Assembly: GCA_963725415.1 (NCBI GenBank)
Contig: CAVRZY010000049.1
Location: 1 to 40,165 of the forward strand
Length of the DNA: 40,165 nt
Direction: 5' to 3'
Source of the DNA: CAVRZY01 sp963725415
Lineage (GTDB): Bacteria; Acidobacteriota; Terriglobia; Bryobacterales; Bryobacteraceae
This document shows, one piece after another, positions 1 to 9,813 of this stretch. Position numbers and translations under genes: made by a program. Each line of letters starts with the position of its first letter. The first letter of the stretch is position 1. The notes beneath the pieces were generated by a model. That model did no database searches. It was not told the origin of the DNA and worked only from the letters and a program-made list of their open reading frames with translations.

Positions 1-1463
1 GCCTACCGCGGCCACGAGGTGATCTACCCGCAGCCCTTCGGGGTGATCACCACGGCCGCCGAGAAGAGCTACCCGGTCGACTACTCGCACTTCAACATCA
101 TGGGCACCGCCGTCGGCGCGCACGGCATCGAGGCCGACAGCGACAAGGCCATCTTCCCCGCCGTCAACCTGGAGGTGCGCATCGGCCACGACGCGGGGAT
201 CAAGTTCCGCTACCCGTGGATCATCCCCGGCATCGGCTCGACCAACATCGCCAAGAACAACTGGGAGGGGCTGGCCATCGGCTCGGCGCTGGCCGGCACC
301 GGCCTGACCATCGGCGAGAACGTGGTCGGCATGGACCCCGAGGCGGTGATCAAGAACGGCCGCGTGGTCGACACCGTCGACCTCAAGCGCCGCGTGAAGC
401 TCTACAAGGACCACCAGCGCGACGGCTACGGCGCGATCATCGTCCAGGCCAACGTCGAGGACACGCGCCTGGGCGTGCAGGAGTACGCCATCGAGAAGCT
501 CGGCGTGGAGTGCGTCGAGCTGAAGTGGGGCCAGGGCGCCAAGGACATCGGCGGCGAGGTGAAGATCCGCGACCTGAAGAAGGCCCAGATGCTCTACGAG
601 CGCGGCTACATCGTCCTGCCCAACCCGACCGATCCCGACGGTGATCAAGGCCTTCGAGCGCGGCGCCTTCAAGGAGTTCGAGCGCCACTCGCGCGTCGGC
701 ATGGTGACCGAGGAGGGCTTCGCCCAGCGCGTCGAGGAGCTGCGCAAGGCCGGCGCCAAGTACGTCTTCCTCAAGACCGGCGCCTACCGTCCGGCCGACC
801 TGGCCCGCGCCGTCGCTGTTCGCCTCGCAAGTACAAGCATCGACCTGCTCACCGTCGACGGCGCCGGCGGCGGCACCGGCATGAGCCCCTGGCGCATGAT
901 GAACGAGTGGGGCGTCCCGCCGGTCGAGCTGCACTCGCTGCTCTACCAGTACGCCAAGCGGCTGGCCGACACGGGGCGAGTACGTGCCGGCGCTGGCCGT
1001 CGGCCGGCGGCTTCACCTTCGAGGACCAGATCTTCAAGGGCCTGGCGCTGGGCGCGCCCTTCGTCAAGCTGGTCGGCATGGCGCGCGGCCCGATCGCCGC
1101 CGCCATGGTCGGCAAGACCATCGGCCGGGCCATCGACGAGCGACCAGCTGCCCGGTCTACGTCGAGCGCTTCGGCACCACCAAGGACGAGATCTTCGTCA
1201 CCGCCAGCGCAGCTGCGGCAGGAGCTGGGCGACGACGAGTTCGAGAAGCTGCCCGACCGGCGCCATCGGCCTCTACACCTACTACGAGCGGCTGGCCCAG
1301 GGGCTGCGCCAGCTCATGGCCGGCAGCCGCAAGTTCGCGCTGGAGCACATCACCCGCGACGACATCGCGCGCTGACCCGCGAAGCGGCCGAGATCAGCGG
1401 CATCCCCTACATCATGGACGTGGACAGAGACAAGGCGGAGCGAATCATCGATGTGCTTGCCGG
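1..1463 (+). pseudogene. FMN-binding glutamate synthase-type protein, 5' cut by window, several frameshifts
   Basis: The reading frame is open from base 1, so the N-terminus lies outside the window. The product resembles the FMN/Fe-S synthase domain of glutamate synthases (GltB domain 2, the archaeal-type stand-alone form), which makes glutamate from 2-oxoglutarate and ammonia. Recognisable blocks occur in the family order: a GIGSTNIAKNNW-like segment, a VELKWGQGAKDIGGEV-like segment, VDGAGGGTGMSPW, an IFVTAS block, and a C-terminal TREAAEISGIPYIMDVD block. These are spread over all three plus-strand frames. The frame changes near 636, 814, 827, 837, 976, 1003, 1146, 1156, 1209, 1258 and 1370. 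At most of these sites deleting one base restores the expected protein, so a real intact gene with assembly errors is more likely than decay. The recognisable sequence stops near 1463, just before transposase debris. Confidence 0.85.
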
Positions 1464-1480
1464 CGCACGTCACGGCGTAG

Positions 1481-1708
1481 GGACGAGCCGAAGGCTGGCT
1501 GTACGCCGCGGTGGTGCTGGACCTGTACTCGCGGCGCGTCGTGGGCTGGTCGGTGCTAGCCAGCATGACGGCGCAACTCGTCGCCGCCGCCCCGCTGATG
1601 GCGGCCTGGCGCAGAGGCCGGGGCATGTAAGTTAACGCGCCCGCTCCAGATCAAGGCAGCCAGTACTCAAGCGAGCAGTTCCAGGATCTGTGCAAAGCGC
1701 AGCCCTAA
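1481..1708 (+). mobile_element. IS3-family transposase (OrfB, integrase core) remnant
   Basis: One plus-strand frame reads EGWLYAAVVLDLYSRRVVGW followed by an AAWRRGRG-like block. After an in-frame TAA at 1628-1630, the same frame continues with DQGSQYSSEQFQDLCKA and ends at TAA 1706-1708. These are the segments around the second catalytic Asp and the SDQGSQY motif of the DDE integrase core in IS3-group OrfB proteins. Only about 70 codons remain. There is no OrfA, no glutamate region and no inverted repeats, so it is a dead fragment. It lies directly after the end of the glutamate synthase homology and marks the left edge of a disturbed zone. Confidence 0.8.
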
Positions 1709-2600
1709 CGGCACAGTTTCGCATACCACACAGTCTTAAGAAGCTACAACGGCGGGCTGCTTAGGGGATCGCGTGCCAGGCTGATACCCAGTGCAGCGAG
1801 CCCAGGCTGAGGCAGTGGCATGGGTTCGCTGCGGAAAGGGAGCCTTCACTGAAGAAATGGTGGCGTATGTACTAGGGAGAGGGAAGCGAGAGAGCATGCC
1901 GGTCTAGCTCCAGTACTGGTCATCAAAGAGCAGCCGTCTCACCGTCGCGAGGATGGGGAACCCCGGCGCTCGCCCTGGCAACGCGACCACCACAGAAGAG
2001 GCAAGAATCCGTGTTTCATATATAGAGAGAGCGGTTCCACGAGGTAGGCAGCGCTAGGGAGGAAGCAAAGCGAGACGCGGATCAGCACTGCGCTCAAAGA
2101 GCGCGAAACCGGGGCCTAGGTCGCCGAAGCGTGCCTGAAACTGAATAACTCCCGCTGCGCCGTGCCGTCCTGGCAATCCTGCGATGTGTCCACAGCGCCA
2201 TTGCTGGAACTCCGGTTTGCCGGGCGCGGGCGGCAAGCGGAACACGCTCATCGCCGCCTGGAAGCAACCGCGTGTGGCCATCTCGGGCGGTCTAGCGGTC
2301 GAGGCACAAGATGGCCGTAGAGGCGTCTTTCGGACAGCGCAACACGTCCTGCTCAAGCTCGCAGGCCGTTCGTGTTTGCCCATTCGCGCCTTATGCTGCC
2401 CGCGGTGCGATAGGCTGAGTCCTGGCAGAGTTCAGTTGCTGCGAGGGCTTAGGCAGCCCACCTGCCCCGGACTCCAGACTAGCAGGAGCCAGACCGGGTA
2501 TTCATGCAGCAGGCCATGTACGATGCTAGCCACCAGCCAACGTCATGGCGCCGCGATGCTATAGTTGCCCCCACTAAACCAGACCGAGAAGGACTACGCG
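1709..2600. other. Stretch without recognisable gene
   Basis: About 0.9 kb with no open frame that resembles a known protein. Open frames on both strands around 2054-2564 have poor codon structure (rich in Cys, Arg and Ser) and look like chance frames. I looked for tRNA T-loops, a group II intron domain V and terminal repeats and saw none. Confidence 0.5.
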
Positions 2601-2868
2601 ATGCCAGCTTCCACACTTCAAGACGTGATTAACGCCTGGAACCTCAACTGCCAGGCGCATTCAGCGCAGCCGGTGAGGACTGGCGAGGGACCTTGATGCG
2701 ACAACGGTCGGCAGCAAGTTCAGCAGCCAGGCGAGCTTCGATGCCAACATCCCGGGATTGCATCGGGCAATGGCCGACGCGCTCGCGCCGCTGGTGGTGC
2801 CACCAATGGAACCGGAGTTCGACGACACGCTCGGGATCCACCTGAAGGCCCCTGGCTGGTACAAGTAG
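2601..2868 (+). pseudogene. Small hypothetical protein, two frameshifts
   Basis: An ATG at 2601 follows a purine-rich GAGAAGGA stretch. It opens MPASTLQDVINAWNLN and continues, after a frame change near 2665 and another near 2690, through a GEDWRGTL segment into DATTVGSKFSSQASFDANI. The last segment runs in one frame to TAG 2866-2868 (ending GIHLKAPGWYK). Joined, the pieces give a plausible acidic protein of about 88 residues, and the segments follow on without overlap, which argues for one gene. I do not recognise the family. It is convergent with, and nearly touches, the broken minus-strand gene ending at 2870. Confidence 0.4.
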
Positions 2869-2869
2869 T

Positions 2870-4077
2870 TCAGGCACGAGCGAGCACCTCCAGCTTGAGC
2901 GCCGCTTTGGACAGCAGATAGTCGAGTTCGGTGCGCGCGGCGGCGTCATAGGCCACGAGCGGCACATCTGGGCCAACTTCCTTGCGGAGCGCAGGAGCGC
3001 CTAGATGCAGAAGCGTTGCGCAACTTGCGCGCCGGCGCTTCGCCTCCGAGCCAGTCGAGCGCGAGCTTCAGTTCCGGTTGATGTCGCCGGCCTGCGGTCG
3101 GATAGCAGTCCCGGCGCGCGGGCATCAGCGGCCCCGCGGGCTCGCGCGTAGAATTGCAGGGGACCTCACGGAAACCCCAGGCGCAGAGCTTCACGTCACA
3201 CCAGGCGAGGCCCTGCTCGACGTTGCGAGTGCGCCACTCCTGCGCACGAGGGTACGCTGCTGGCAGTCTCGGGCAACTTGCTCAACTACCTGGTCACGCT
3301 TGGCGAGCGCCTCGTCGAAGCAGACTATCCGGCCATCGAAAGAGCGCGGCGCCTTCCAGGGCAGGACCCCAGGCTCATCAGGGAGGTCCCACCAGCTCTC
3401 GCTCTCCGGACGCTCTTTCAGCCCGAGCAGGGCACGCCGCACGGCCTTGGCTTCGAGCACGAGCTTGGCTTGCTCCAGATTCGCTCGCGCTGCATCCCAT
3501 TCCAGCACGTCCAAGGCGCAGCGCGCAACTTGCAGAGCCGCGCCAGAGCACAGCGCTCTCCAGCGAAGAGAGCCACGGTTCCGACTTGACCTCTGGCAGG
3601 AACTGGCGGATTGCCTCAAGCGCCTTCAGAGATGCCGGGCCCGTCCAGCGTCGCGTAGGCGAGCCGCAACTCGGCGACGCGATGTCCCAACCGCGCTTGT
3701 GGAACTGCTCTGGATCACGCGTCCAAGCGTGCTTCCACATGCCTGTACCCGATATCCGACGGTCTGGCTGTCGCCTTGACTGGGCTGCGGACACCAGGCG
3801 TTTGGCGGTGCTCTGCGCCACGTCGGCGGCATGCGCAACTAGGTGTGCAGTCTTGGGCGAGCTGGCGCGAAACCCTCGACCTCTGCCCCTTGTTCCGCAA
3901 GGCGCAAGCGGTCGAGGATCCACTCGTAGCGGATGATCCGCTTTTCTTGCTCCGACGCTCCGGCGCTACCAGAGCCAGCAGGTGAAGCCTCCGCCTCTGC
4001 GAGGCCGAAGAGCTCGTCCATGCTCAAGCCCGCATACCTGAAGACGGCGACTAGAGCCTCGAGGTTGTGCGGTGCCC
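2870..4077 (-). pseudogene. Broken gene of unknown function with an XRE-like N-terminal segment
   Basis: Read leftward from about 4077, the sequence gives coherent protein segments in changing frames. They are NLEALVAVFRYAGLSMDELF (which looks like the last helices of an XRE-type HTH), then an EKRIIRYEWILDRLRLAEQG segment, then a helical stretch ending VVEQVARDCQQR. The next segments contain EWRTRNVEQGLAWCDVKL and LALDWLGGEAPARKLR, and the tail is LDYLLSKAALKLEVLARA with its stop at 2870-2872. Together they would make a protein of roughly 380 residues. The frame changes near 3870, 3520, 3250 and 3005. The 5' end is missing: the XRE-like part starts abruptly at the 3' end of the sugar-isomerase gene. 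The XRE reading is an inference from a short segment and the rest is unrecognised. Confidence 0.35.
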
Positions 4078-5317
4078 CAAGACCACTTCCTTTCTGGCCG
4101 GGTTGAACTTCAGCGTGGTGGTCATTTCCCCCAGTGGTAGCAGCGCGCGCACCACCGCCCCCTTGCGGTCTTCGGAATGGTCGCGGATGTGGTAGGGACT
4201 GGCCGGCCCGCCTGGCCGTAGACCTTGGTGGGCGCGACGCAATGCGCGTAAATGATCTGGTTCTTCGAGGTATCGATGACCGGATCGGAAATGAAGCCGG
4301 GCCGCTCCACCAGGTAGCCCATCACCACCATGGTGATGGTGGATTGCAGATCGGCCTCGCAGGCGCCCACCAGCCCGTCGTTATTGAGCTGGAAGAACCC
4401 CAGGCAGGGGTAGGCCGGTAGTTTGCCGCCGTAGAACAGGCGCAGGCAATCCATGGTGATGGCCTGGGCCTTGTTCTGCTTCAACAAGTCCCGCATAGCG
4501 ATGTACATTATTCCGGATCTACCGATCTCCTCACGCGAAGGCTCGATGATCCGCTTGGCGTTCTTGATCCAGACATTGGCCCACTTCTGAGCTTCGGCGC
4601 GATCCGCTTTCTGGTAGGCTTCGTTGATCTCTTCCGACGAGGTCCTTCGAACCACGGCGCCGAAGACATCTTGAATGGCCTGCGCGTCGGCGCCCGGATT
4701 CCTGTCCAGCACGTCGAGAATCACCGAAGAGCGAAGCTTCTTGAGGCACTCGAAAGTCTTGACGGCCTGGACCACGTCCTCGAATCGGGACGAGGAGACG
4801 CCGGCCACCTTGAACCGGTTGCGCTTGGCGAACGCATAGGTACCCAGGAATTGACCGGTGCCTCCATAGAGGTCATCCACCAGGATGGTAGGCCGGCCGG
4901 AAGCGGCTACCCCGCGCGCCACCTGGGAGGGAATACCGAGGATGTACACCACATACCCGTCCACCTCCCGGTCGGCTTCGAGGATTTTCTTCGTGTCTTC
5001 GTCGCTGCGCGCAGTGGCCGGGAAGAACTCGATATTCGGGCAGGCCTTGGTGAGGCGCACGGTCAGCTCTTTCTTCCGTCCTTCAAAGTCATAGCCCAGG
5101 TAGGGCCAGCCTTCCTCATGCGGCAAGGGGTGGGCGAAAATCAGCCGGACCTTGGCCTTGTCATCGCCGGGCGCGGCCGGGGCCGGCTGTGCCAGCGCGG
5201 CCGGGCTCCAAGAGCCACGCAGGATGCCGAGGCCGTGCAGGCCGCGCATCCGGCCAGGAATCTTCGCCTGCTGACATCCAGGCTGCGGGCTGGCTGTATG
5301 GTTATGAGTTGTGTCAT
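4051..5317 (-). pseudogene. Tat-exported sugar-isomerase-like protein, frameshifted, C-terminus probably cut
   Basis: The start is taken as ATG 5315-5317, 11 bases after an AAAGGA. The N-terminus has a twin-arginine signal (SRRRFLAGCAACTASAS), which implies export of a folded protein. After a frame change near 5215 the main body continues with an FAHPLPHEEGWPYLGYDFEG segment. It includes LFYGGKLPAYPCLGFFQLNN and, after a second frame change near 4195, PYHIRDHSEDRKG, LLPLGEM and TLKFNPARKEVVLG. These resemble the L-fucose/L-arabinose isomerase C-terminal-like domain found in exported acidobacterial proteins; substrate and activity are not established. The family usually extends further after the LKFNPARKE block, so the 3' end is probably lost at the junction near 4077. 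Confidence 0.7.
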
Positions 5318-5414
5318 CTGTGAATGCATCCTTTCTTTCTGTCTCCGGCCTCCGTCACGAGCGAAACCTCAGGCCGCTGCTCCTTGGGAAGCATACTCCA
5401 GCGGCAGGGTCGAT

Positions 5415-5507
5415 TCAAGCGGGCTGGCGGTTGTCGGTGAGAAAGGCGAAGGGGGTAAACAGCAGGGGCATGACGAAGCCGAACAGACCCACACTCAACA
5501 GGGAGCT
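5415..5507 (-). other. Short hydrophobic C-terminal remnant resembling part of LptG
   Basis: The minus strand reads SSLLSVGLFGFVMPLLFTPF followed by AFLTDNRQPA and a stop at 5415-5417. It has no start codon and no upstream homology. The nucleotide and protein sequence resembles two parts of the LptG half at 9.9-10.6 kb (SLLS.GLFAF and IMALISTPFAFLTGNR). It may be a remnant of a paralogous membrane gene. The similarity was judged by eye only. Confidence 0.3.
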
Positions 5508-5559
5508 GGCCGGGTGTGTTCGCTGACGATTTCTGATACACTCCTGCTCTTAGGGGCCC

Positions 5560-6415
5560 ATGAACCGGATCAGCCCGTCAAATGCCCCGACCCGGGTAGC
5601 GACACTGGATGTGGGAATCCAGGCGCTCTGCGGCGTCGCGAGCACGCAATCACAGGCGCACATAAAGCCGGTTCATAATCATCTGAGCCACCGGCTCGTT
5701 CTCGAGGGCGGTTTTCCGCCGGAGTGGGTGCACCCAAAACCTCCATATGAGGCTAAGCACAAGACAAATTTTGAACACGAACTCAGAGTACGTCACTGAG
5801 CGGCCGCATGCATCAGAAGTAAGGATCCTCGGCGGCATCAAAGCAAAGAATCTCGATGTGACGGTGCTCCACCCGAGTATCGGACCGGTACTAGGGATCT
5901 CGGCCAAGAGCACCGGGAATGCGTTCCGAAACCTGACCAACCGCATGGAAGAGGCACTTGGGGACTGCGCCAATGTTCACATGATGTACCCGGGCTTCGT
6001 CTTCGGCTTTCTCCATTTCATAAAGTTCGCCTCGACCTCCGATATCGATCGGGCAGATGCCACGTTCGACGCCGCCGGGAACCCGCTTCCCCACCTGCTC
6101 CGCTACCACAATGTCCTGGTCTCCCTTTCAGGCCGGGCGACGATTACCGACCCTGCGATGCGCTATGAATCCGTGGGCCTGATCGTCTACGAATGCAAAG
6201 GCAGGAAGACTCAGGTATATCCGCACTACCCGCCTTCGAGCAGCCCGGTCCACTACTCAAGGTTCTTCGGCCAACTGTACCAGCTCTACGATCTGCGTTT
6301 CTCTTACCCTTTTCCACAGGGGCAGGCAGCACGGAAGACCTGGACTGTGACCAACTTTGAGGCTTCAGGTCCGTTTGACGTTGCGTTGGCCTTTGGCTGG
6401 AGTGCCCGGCTCTGA
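5560..6415 (+). pseudogene. Putative type II restriction endonuclease, one frameshift
   Basis: The first frame opens at ATG 5560 and carries a GGFPPEWVHPKPPYEAKHKT segment. It shifts near 5800 into a frame that runs to TGA 6413-6415 with RILGGIKAKNLDVTVL, GPVLGISAKSTGNAFRNLTN, RMEEALGDC and MYPGFVFGFLHF. Removing one base near 5803 joins the two. The D(x)nSxK arrangement (LDVTV followed by ISAKST) fits a PD-(D/E)XK-type active site. Its tail-to-tail position with an adenine methyltransferase, four bases apart, makes a restriction enzyme the natural reading. The recognition site is unknown. The frameshift could be an assembly error or real inactivation. Confidence 0.55.
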
Positions 6416-6419
6416 GCTG

Positions 6420-8175
6420 TCAACCTCGGGCCATTCTGCGGGTTCGGAGCGCTTCGGCAGCATCCCGCAGTACGTTGCAGTCGGCAACCGAAAGGCCCAG
6501 GCTTTTCTGGAGCAGTTGCCGATCCGCAGTCTGCGCACATGCTGTGTCGCCCTGCTTGCGAGCCGTCTGGTCAAGTTCTGTGGCGAGACTGTCGAGTTGA
6601 TTGCGGTTGGCTGGGAATGGGAGGATCACGTGTCCGGCCTCGCCGGGTTCAAGTTTGAGCATGCCGCCACCCAGGGCGTGGCCCTCGATCTCAGCGCTCA
6701 GGCGAGCTAGAGAGGTCTGCCACAACGCTGTGATCCCGTCTCGGGTGACCGGCGTGTCCGGATGCAGACGCAGGATATGAAGCGTGTTGGGCGCAACTAC
6801 GCCCGCGTCGTTCGCCACCAGTCTCGGCACATCGCCGCTCATGTAGGTCAGGAACGCGTCGGGATGATAGACGTGCGGCACCCGATACCAAGGAGTGCGG
6901 GTACGGCACTTGAACGTCCGATGCACGCCCAGCTTCTGGCCGTATGCCAGGTAGCGCAGGATGCTATCTGGCAGATCGCCTTCGGCAGGCAATTCCAGAA
7001 GATAGCCAGCCTGGCCGTGTGCGAGTGCCGCCTGCCAATCCTGTCGCGTGAATCTCAAACCGGCCAGAGCGCGCCCCCGCCGCACGCATGCGCGCAGGAA
7101 CCGGCTAGGGATTCCCCACTCTGCGGCCGCCTGCGGGTCAAGATGAAAGAACTCATTGGCGCCTGTCACATAACCGATCCCGACATCGGCCAGAGCGCCA
7201 AGGTGTACCGTGTCATCTTGGCCGCGCAACTCGCGATAAAGCTCGCGTGCCTTTCGGGGGAGCAGGTATTCGACGATTCGCTGATGCCCGCTGGCCAGCC
7301 GTTCGCGATCAAGCCGGTGAAGCCCGGCTAGTGGCCTGCGACCTGCCATCTGAAGGTCCGCGAGCACGCCGGCATGCGATAGGTCGCGCAAGTAGAACTG
7401 GCCGCCGGTCGCCGGAGCCTTCCCCTCTGCCAGCAGCAGGAGTGTGTCTTCGCTCAGGTCCGGAAACAGCTTTTTGCGAAACGTCAGAAAGGTGACGCTC
7501 TGAAAGACACGGCTGAGGTGCCGCAGAACCGGCAACGCATATGCCGCGTGGCCGATCTCGAAGGGGATGACCATCGCCAGGCGTCCGCCCGGACGCAGGA
7601 ATCGGATGCTGTAGATCAGGAAGGGCAGCCAGGAGCTGGACAACTCACTGAGCTTCAAGCCCTGCTCGGAGGCGCGAATCAGGGCACGCCTGCGAACTTC
7701 GCCCGTGAATCGCTGATATCTGATGAACGGCGGGTTCCCGACCGCGACATCGGCTGAGGCGAGGCGATCCGGGCCGACCTCGAAGAAATCAGATTGGAGG
7801 AGGTTGGCCTTTGCCACGCCAAACTCGTCGTGCAGCTTCTCGGCGATGCGGCTGTGGACCTCCCCGTCAAGCTCAATGCCGAACACTTGCGTCGCCACGT
7901 TGCCCGTGAGACTCACGCAGGCGTTTGCAGGCCGAGCGAAGGAAAACGCCACCACCGAAACTTGGATCGAGCACCGTGTCCGTAACGTTCCGAACAGCCC
8001 ACCAAACCAGGAAATCCGCGACCTGAGAATCGGTATAGTAGGCGCCGAGAGCTTTTGGACTTCCCTGGTGCTTCGTGGAACCGATCTGGTCGTTCACGCC
8101 ACTACATTCTACCTCTACGGGGCGCATCGGTCGTGCTTCAGGGAATAGCACCAACTGTTGGGCCGCGCTTTGCAC
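6420..8175 (-). pseudogene. N6-adenine DNA methyltransferase of a type II R-M system, one frameshift
   Basis: The start is taken as GTG 8173-8175, seven bases after GGGAG; TTG 8178 is an alternative. The protein begins with a short lead and a GAYYTDSQVADFLVWWAV block, then the SAM-binding motif I DPSFGGGVFL. After a frame change at 7902-7903 it continues with FGIELDGEVHSRIAEKL, the catalytic NPPFIRYQ motif (NPPF, typical of gamma-type N6-adenine enzymes) and the LRPGGRLAMVIPFEIGHAAY block. A long C-terminal part probably holds target recognition. At about 585 residues it has normal length for a stand-alone Eco57I/TaqI-like methylase. The indel sits in a Gly codon (GG followed by both G and C), so an intact protein is likely. 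It protects DNA against the convergent endonuclease. Confidence 0.8.
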
Positions 8176-8200
8176 CAAGGGGCTCCCATGATTGAATCGT

Positions 8201-8219
8201 CAGTCCTGTCGATGGACTG
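8201..8219. promoter_or_regulatory. Inverted repeat between methyltransferase and nuclease operon
   Basis: A perfect 6-bp inverted repeat (CAGTCC, 7-base spacer, GGACTG) lies in the 151-bp divergent gap between the methyltransferase start and the PD-(D/E)XK gene. It may be an operator shared by both directions. No C-protein gene is visible nearby. Confidence 0.35.
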
Positions 8220-8326
8220 TAGGGGGCGCTTGGTTATCGTGCAAGGTCCGTGATTGACTTCTTGGGAGCGCTGAGCACAAACTGAGGTCTTCCTGGTAGA
8301 GCGGCAGGCTGGAGGAGGACTGCATA

Positions 8327-9178
8327 ATGCGTCGTCCCATCGACTACTCTGGAGCGTCACAGTTGCTTTCCGAGTGGGCTCGCATGTGGAAGCCGACTCG
8401 CACGGGGGCGGTTAGGGGCGCCGCGGCATGGCAGGCAGTTGAGCTCCTGACCACGGCAGGCTCCCGCTTGGTTGAGTCGGAGGCGGGAGACCTCGAGAAC
8501 CTCCTTGGACGATCCAACAGTTTCTTGGCTCCGTTCGGCGACCCGCTCGAGACTGATCTCGGCGCACACCGCTGGCTGAAACCGCAGCGGGAGGAGAGTT
8601 ACTCAGACTGGCTGGCGTGGGTCCTCCGGCAAATCCCCGCCGCGCCGCGGCTCTGCCGGTTCCTGGGACTGCCCCCTCGCGCATCTCTGGCCGCGTCTGA
8701 TTGGGGGACTCCGCAAGTCGCTCGCGAGGTGCGTTTCGGAGAGGGCAGGCTCGACATCGTGGTTCGGTATCCCGGCCGGGCTCTGATCACGGTGGAAGTC
8801 AAATGCCTGGACGGTGAGGCTGACCACAGCGAGCAACTGGAACGCTACCGAGCCTGGATGGAGCGGGAGCCGGAACCGGAACCCTGCAAATTCGGTGTGT
8901 TGGTGGGTAAGGGGGAGGCGGAGAGCTGCCCGGCTGGATTTCAAGTTCGTCGGTGGCAGGAGATCGCCTTCGAGCTCCGCCGGCTGGCCGGCGAGTTCCG
9001 CGACGGGAAGCGGTGGTGCACAGCGGCGATGACGCTGGCCTTTGCGGGTGCGGTGGAACAGAATCTGCTCGGCTTGCCCGGGCGGCCGATGGCCGGCATC
9101 CGGAGCAGGCGAGTTTGGGACGTCAGTGTAGCGGAATCATATCTGAGAACGTTCCTGGCAACTATGGAGGGCGCATGA
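8327..9178 (+). CDS. PD-(D/E)XK nuclease superfamily protein
   Basis: ATG 8327 follows a strong GGAGGAG eight bases upstream. The 283-residue product has an ESYSDWLAWVL block near residues 88-98. Its nuclease core has Asp143 (GRLDIVVRYPG) and Glu157-x-Lys159 (ITVEVKC), followed by a helix (HSEQLERYRAWM), which is the classic PD-(D/E)XK order. This resembles the PDDEXK_4-type families often found in defence islands. It is divergent from the R-M methyltransferase, and its stop overlaps the next start as ATGA, so both genes are translationally coupled. Cleavage activity is inferred from the motif, and the substrate is unknown. Confidence 0.75.
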   Translation: MRRPIDYSGASQLLSEWARMWKPTRTGAVRGAAAWQAVELLTTAGSRLVESEAGDLENLLGRSNSFLAPFGDPLETDLGAHRWLKPQREESYSDWLAWVLRQIPAAPRLCRFLGLPPRASLAASDWGTPQVAREVRFGEGRLDIVVRYPGRALITVEVKCLDGEADHSEQLERYRAWMEREPEPEPCKFGVLVGKGEAESCPAGFQVRRWQEIAFELRRLAGEFRDGKRWCTAAMTLAFAGAVEQNLLGLPGRPMAGIRSRRVWDVSVAESYLRTFLATMEGA

Positions 9179-9756
9179 AAACGTCAAGCGAGTCACCCGG
9201 TGGGCGACAGGAGGCCCGTCGCAACTTCCTGGTCACGGGGGCCCGGTCATTCCTTCAGGCTTCTGCGTCCATGGCGAAGTTCCAGCAAGAGGTCTACCAG
9301 GGCTGCAAGAAGGCCCTCCAGAATCGACTCCCGGATCTGGAGACAGGCCTGGCAATGAAGCTGGACGCTGGAGCGATCGTTGCTAACCCGCCGAAGTGGG
9401 ACTGGCAGAACTTGGACGCAGCGAACCCTGAGGCGGGTGTCGGTGCCCGGCTGGGGATCGAGAACTGGGGAAACCTTTACTGCTACGTCTGGTGGTGGTA
9501 CGAGGACGACCTCGAAGAGCCGATGCTCACTGCCCTGGCGTCAATCGAGCCGGGCAAGGCCGAGATCAGGAGGCAGTGGGAGCAGGCACTGAAGTCGGTA
9601 GACCCGACGGTGGAGTGCTACGGAGGGGAGTTGCGGGTCGGGCGCAACCTGGCACCGGACTCCTTCGCAAATCTTGAAACCTGCCTGGACGAGCTACTGG
9701 GGGAGTTTGCAGCCCTTCTAGTGAAGGCCAAAGGATGGCTGAAGCCAAAGCCTTGA
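9175..9756 (+). CDS. Hypothetical protein coupled to PD-(D/E)XK nuclease
   Basis: ATG 9175 overlaps the upstream stop in an ATGA arrangement, so the two genes form one operon. The 193-residue soluble product has no signal or membrane segment. It is rich in Trp and acidic residues in the middle (PPKWDWQNLDAAN, IENWGNLYCYVWWWYEDDLE) and ends in a Lys-rich tail. I do not recognise the family. Strict coupling suggests a partner or regulator of the nuclease. No frame damage is seen, unlike the R-M genes beside it. Confidence 0.7.
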   Translation: MKTSSESPGGRQEARRNFLVTGARSFLQASASMAKFQQEVYQGCKKALQNRLPDLETGLAMKLDAGAIVANPPKWDWQNLDAANPEAGVGARLGIENWGNLYCYVWWWYEDDLEEPMLTALASIEPGKAEIRRQWEQALKSVDPTVECYGGELRVGRNLAPDSFANLETCLDELLGEFAALLVKAKGWLKPKP

Positions 9757-9813
9757 GGTCCTCTTCCCAGTCTGATCGGAAAGGGACGCGGCATCTGAGC
9801 CGGCCGCGGCCCC

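Noticed and set aside
1..1463. Programmed ribosomal frameshifting in the glutamate synthase gene
   Set aside because: There are far too many shifts, no slippery heptamers, and the same pattern occurs in unrelated genes; an assembly artefact fits better.
1709..2600. Group II intron or other ribozyme in the gene-free stretch
   Set aside because: No reverse transcriptase frame and no recognisable domain V hairpin.
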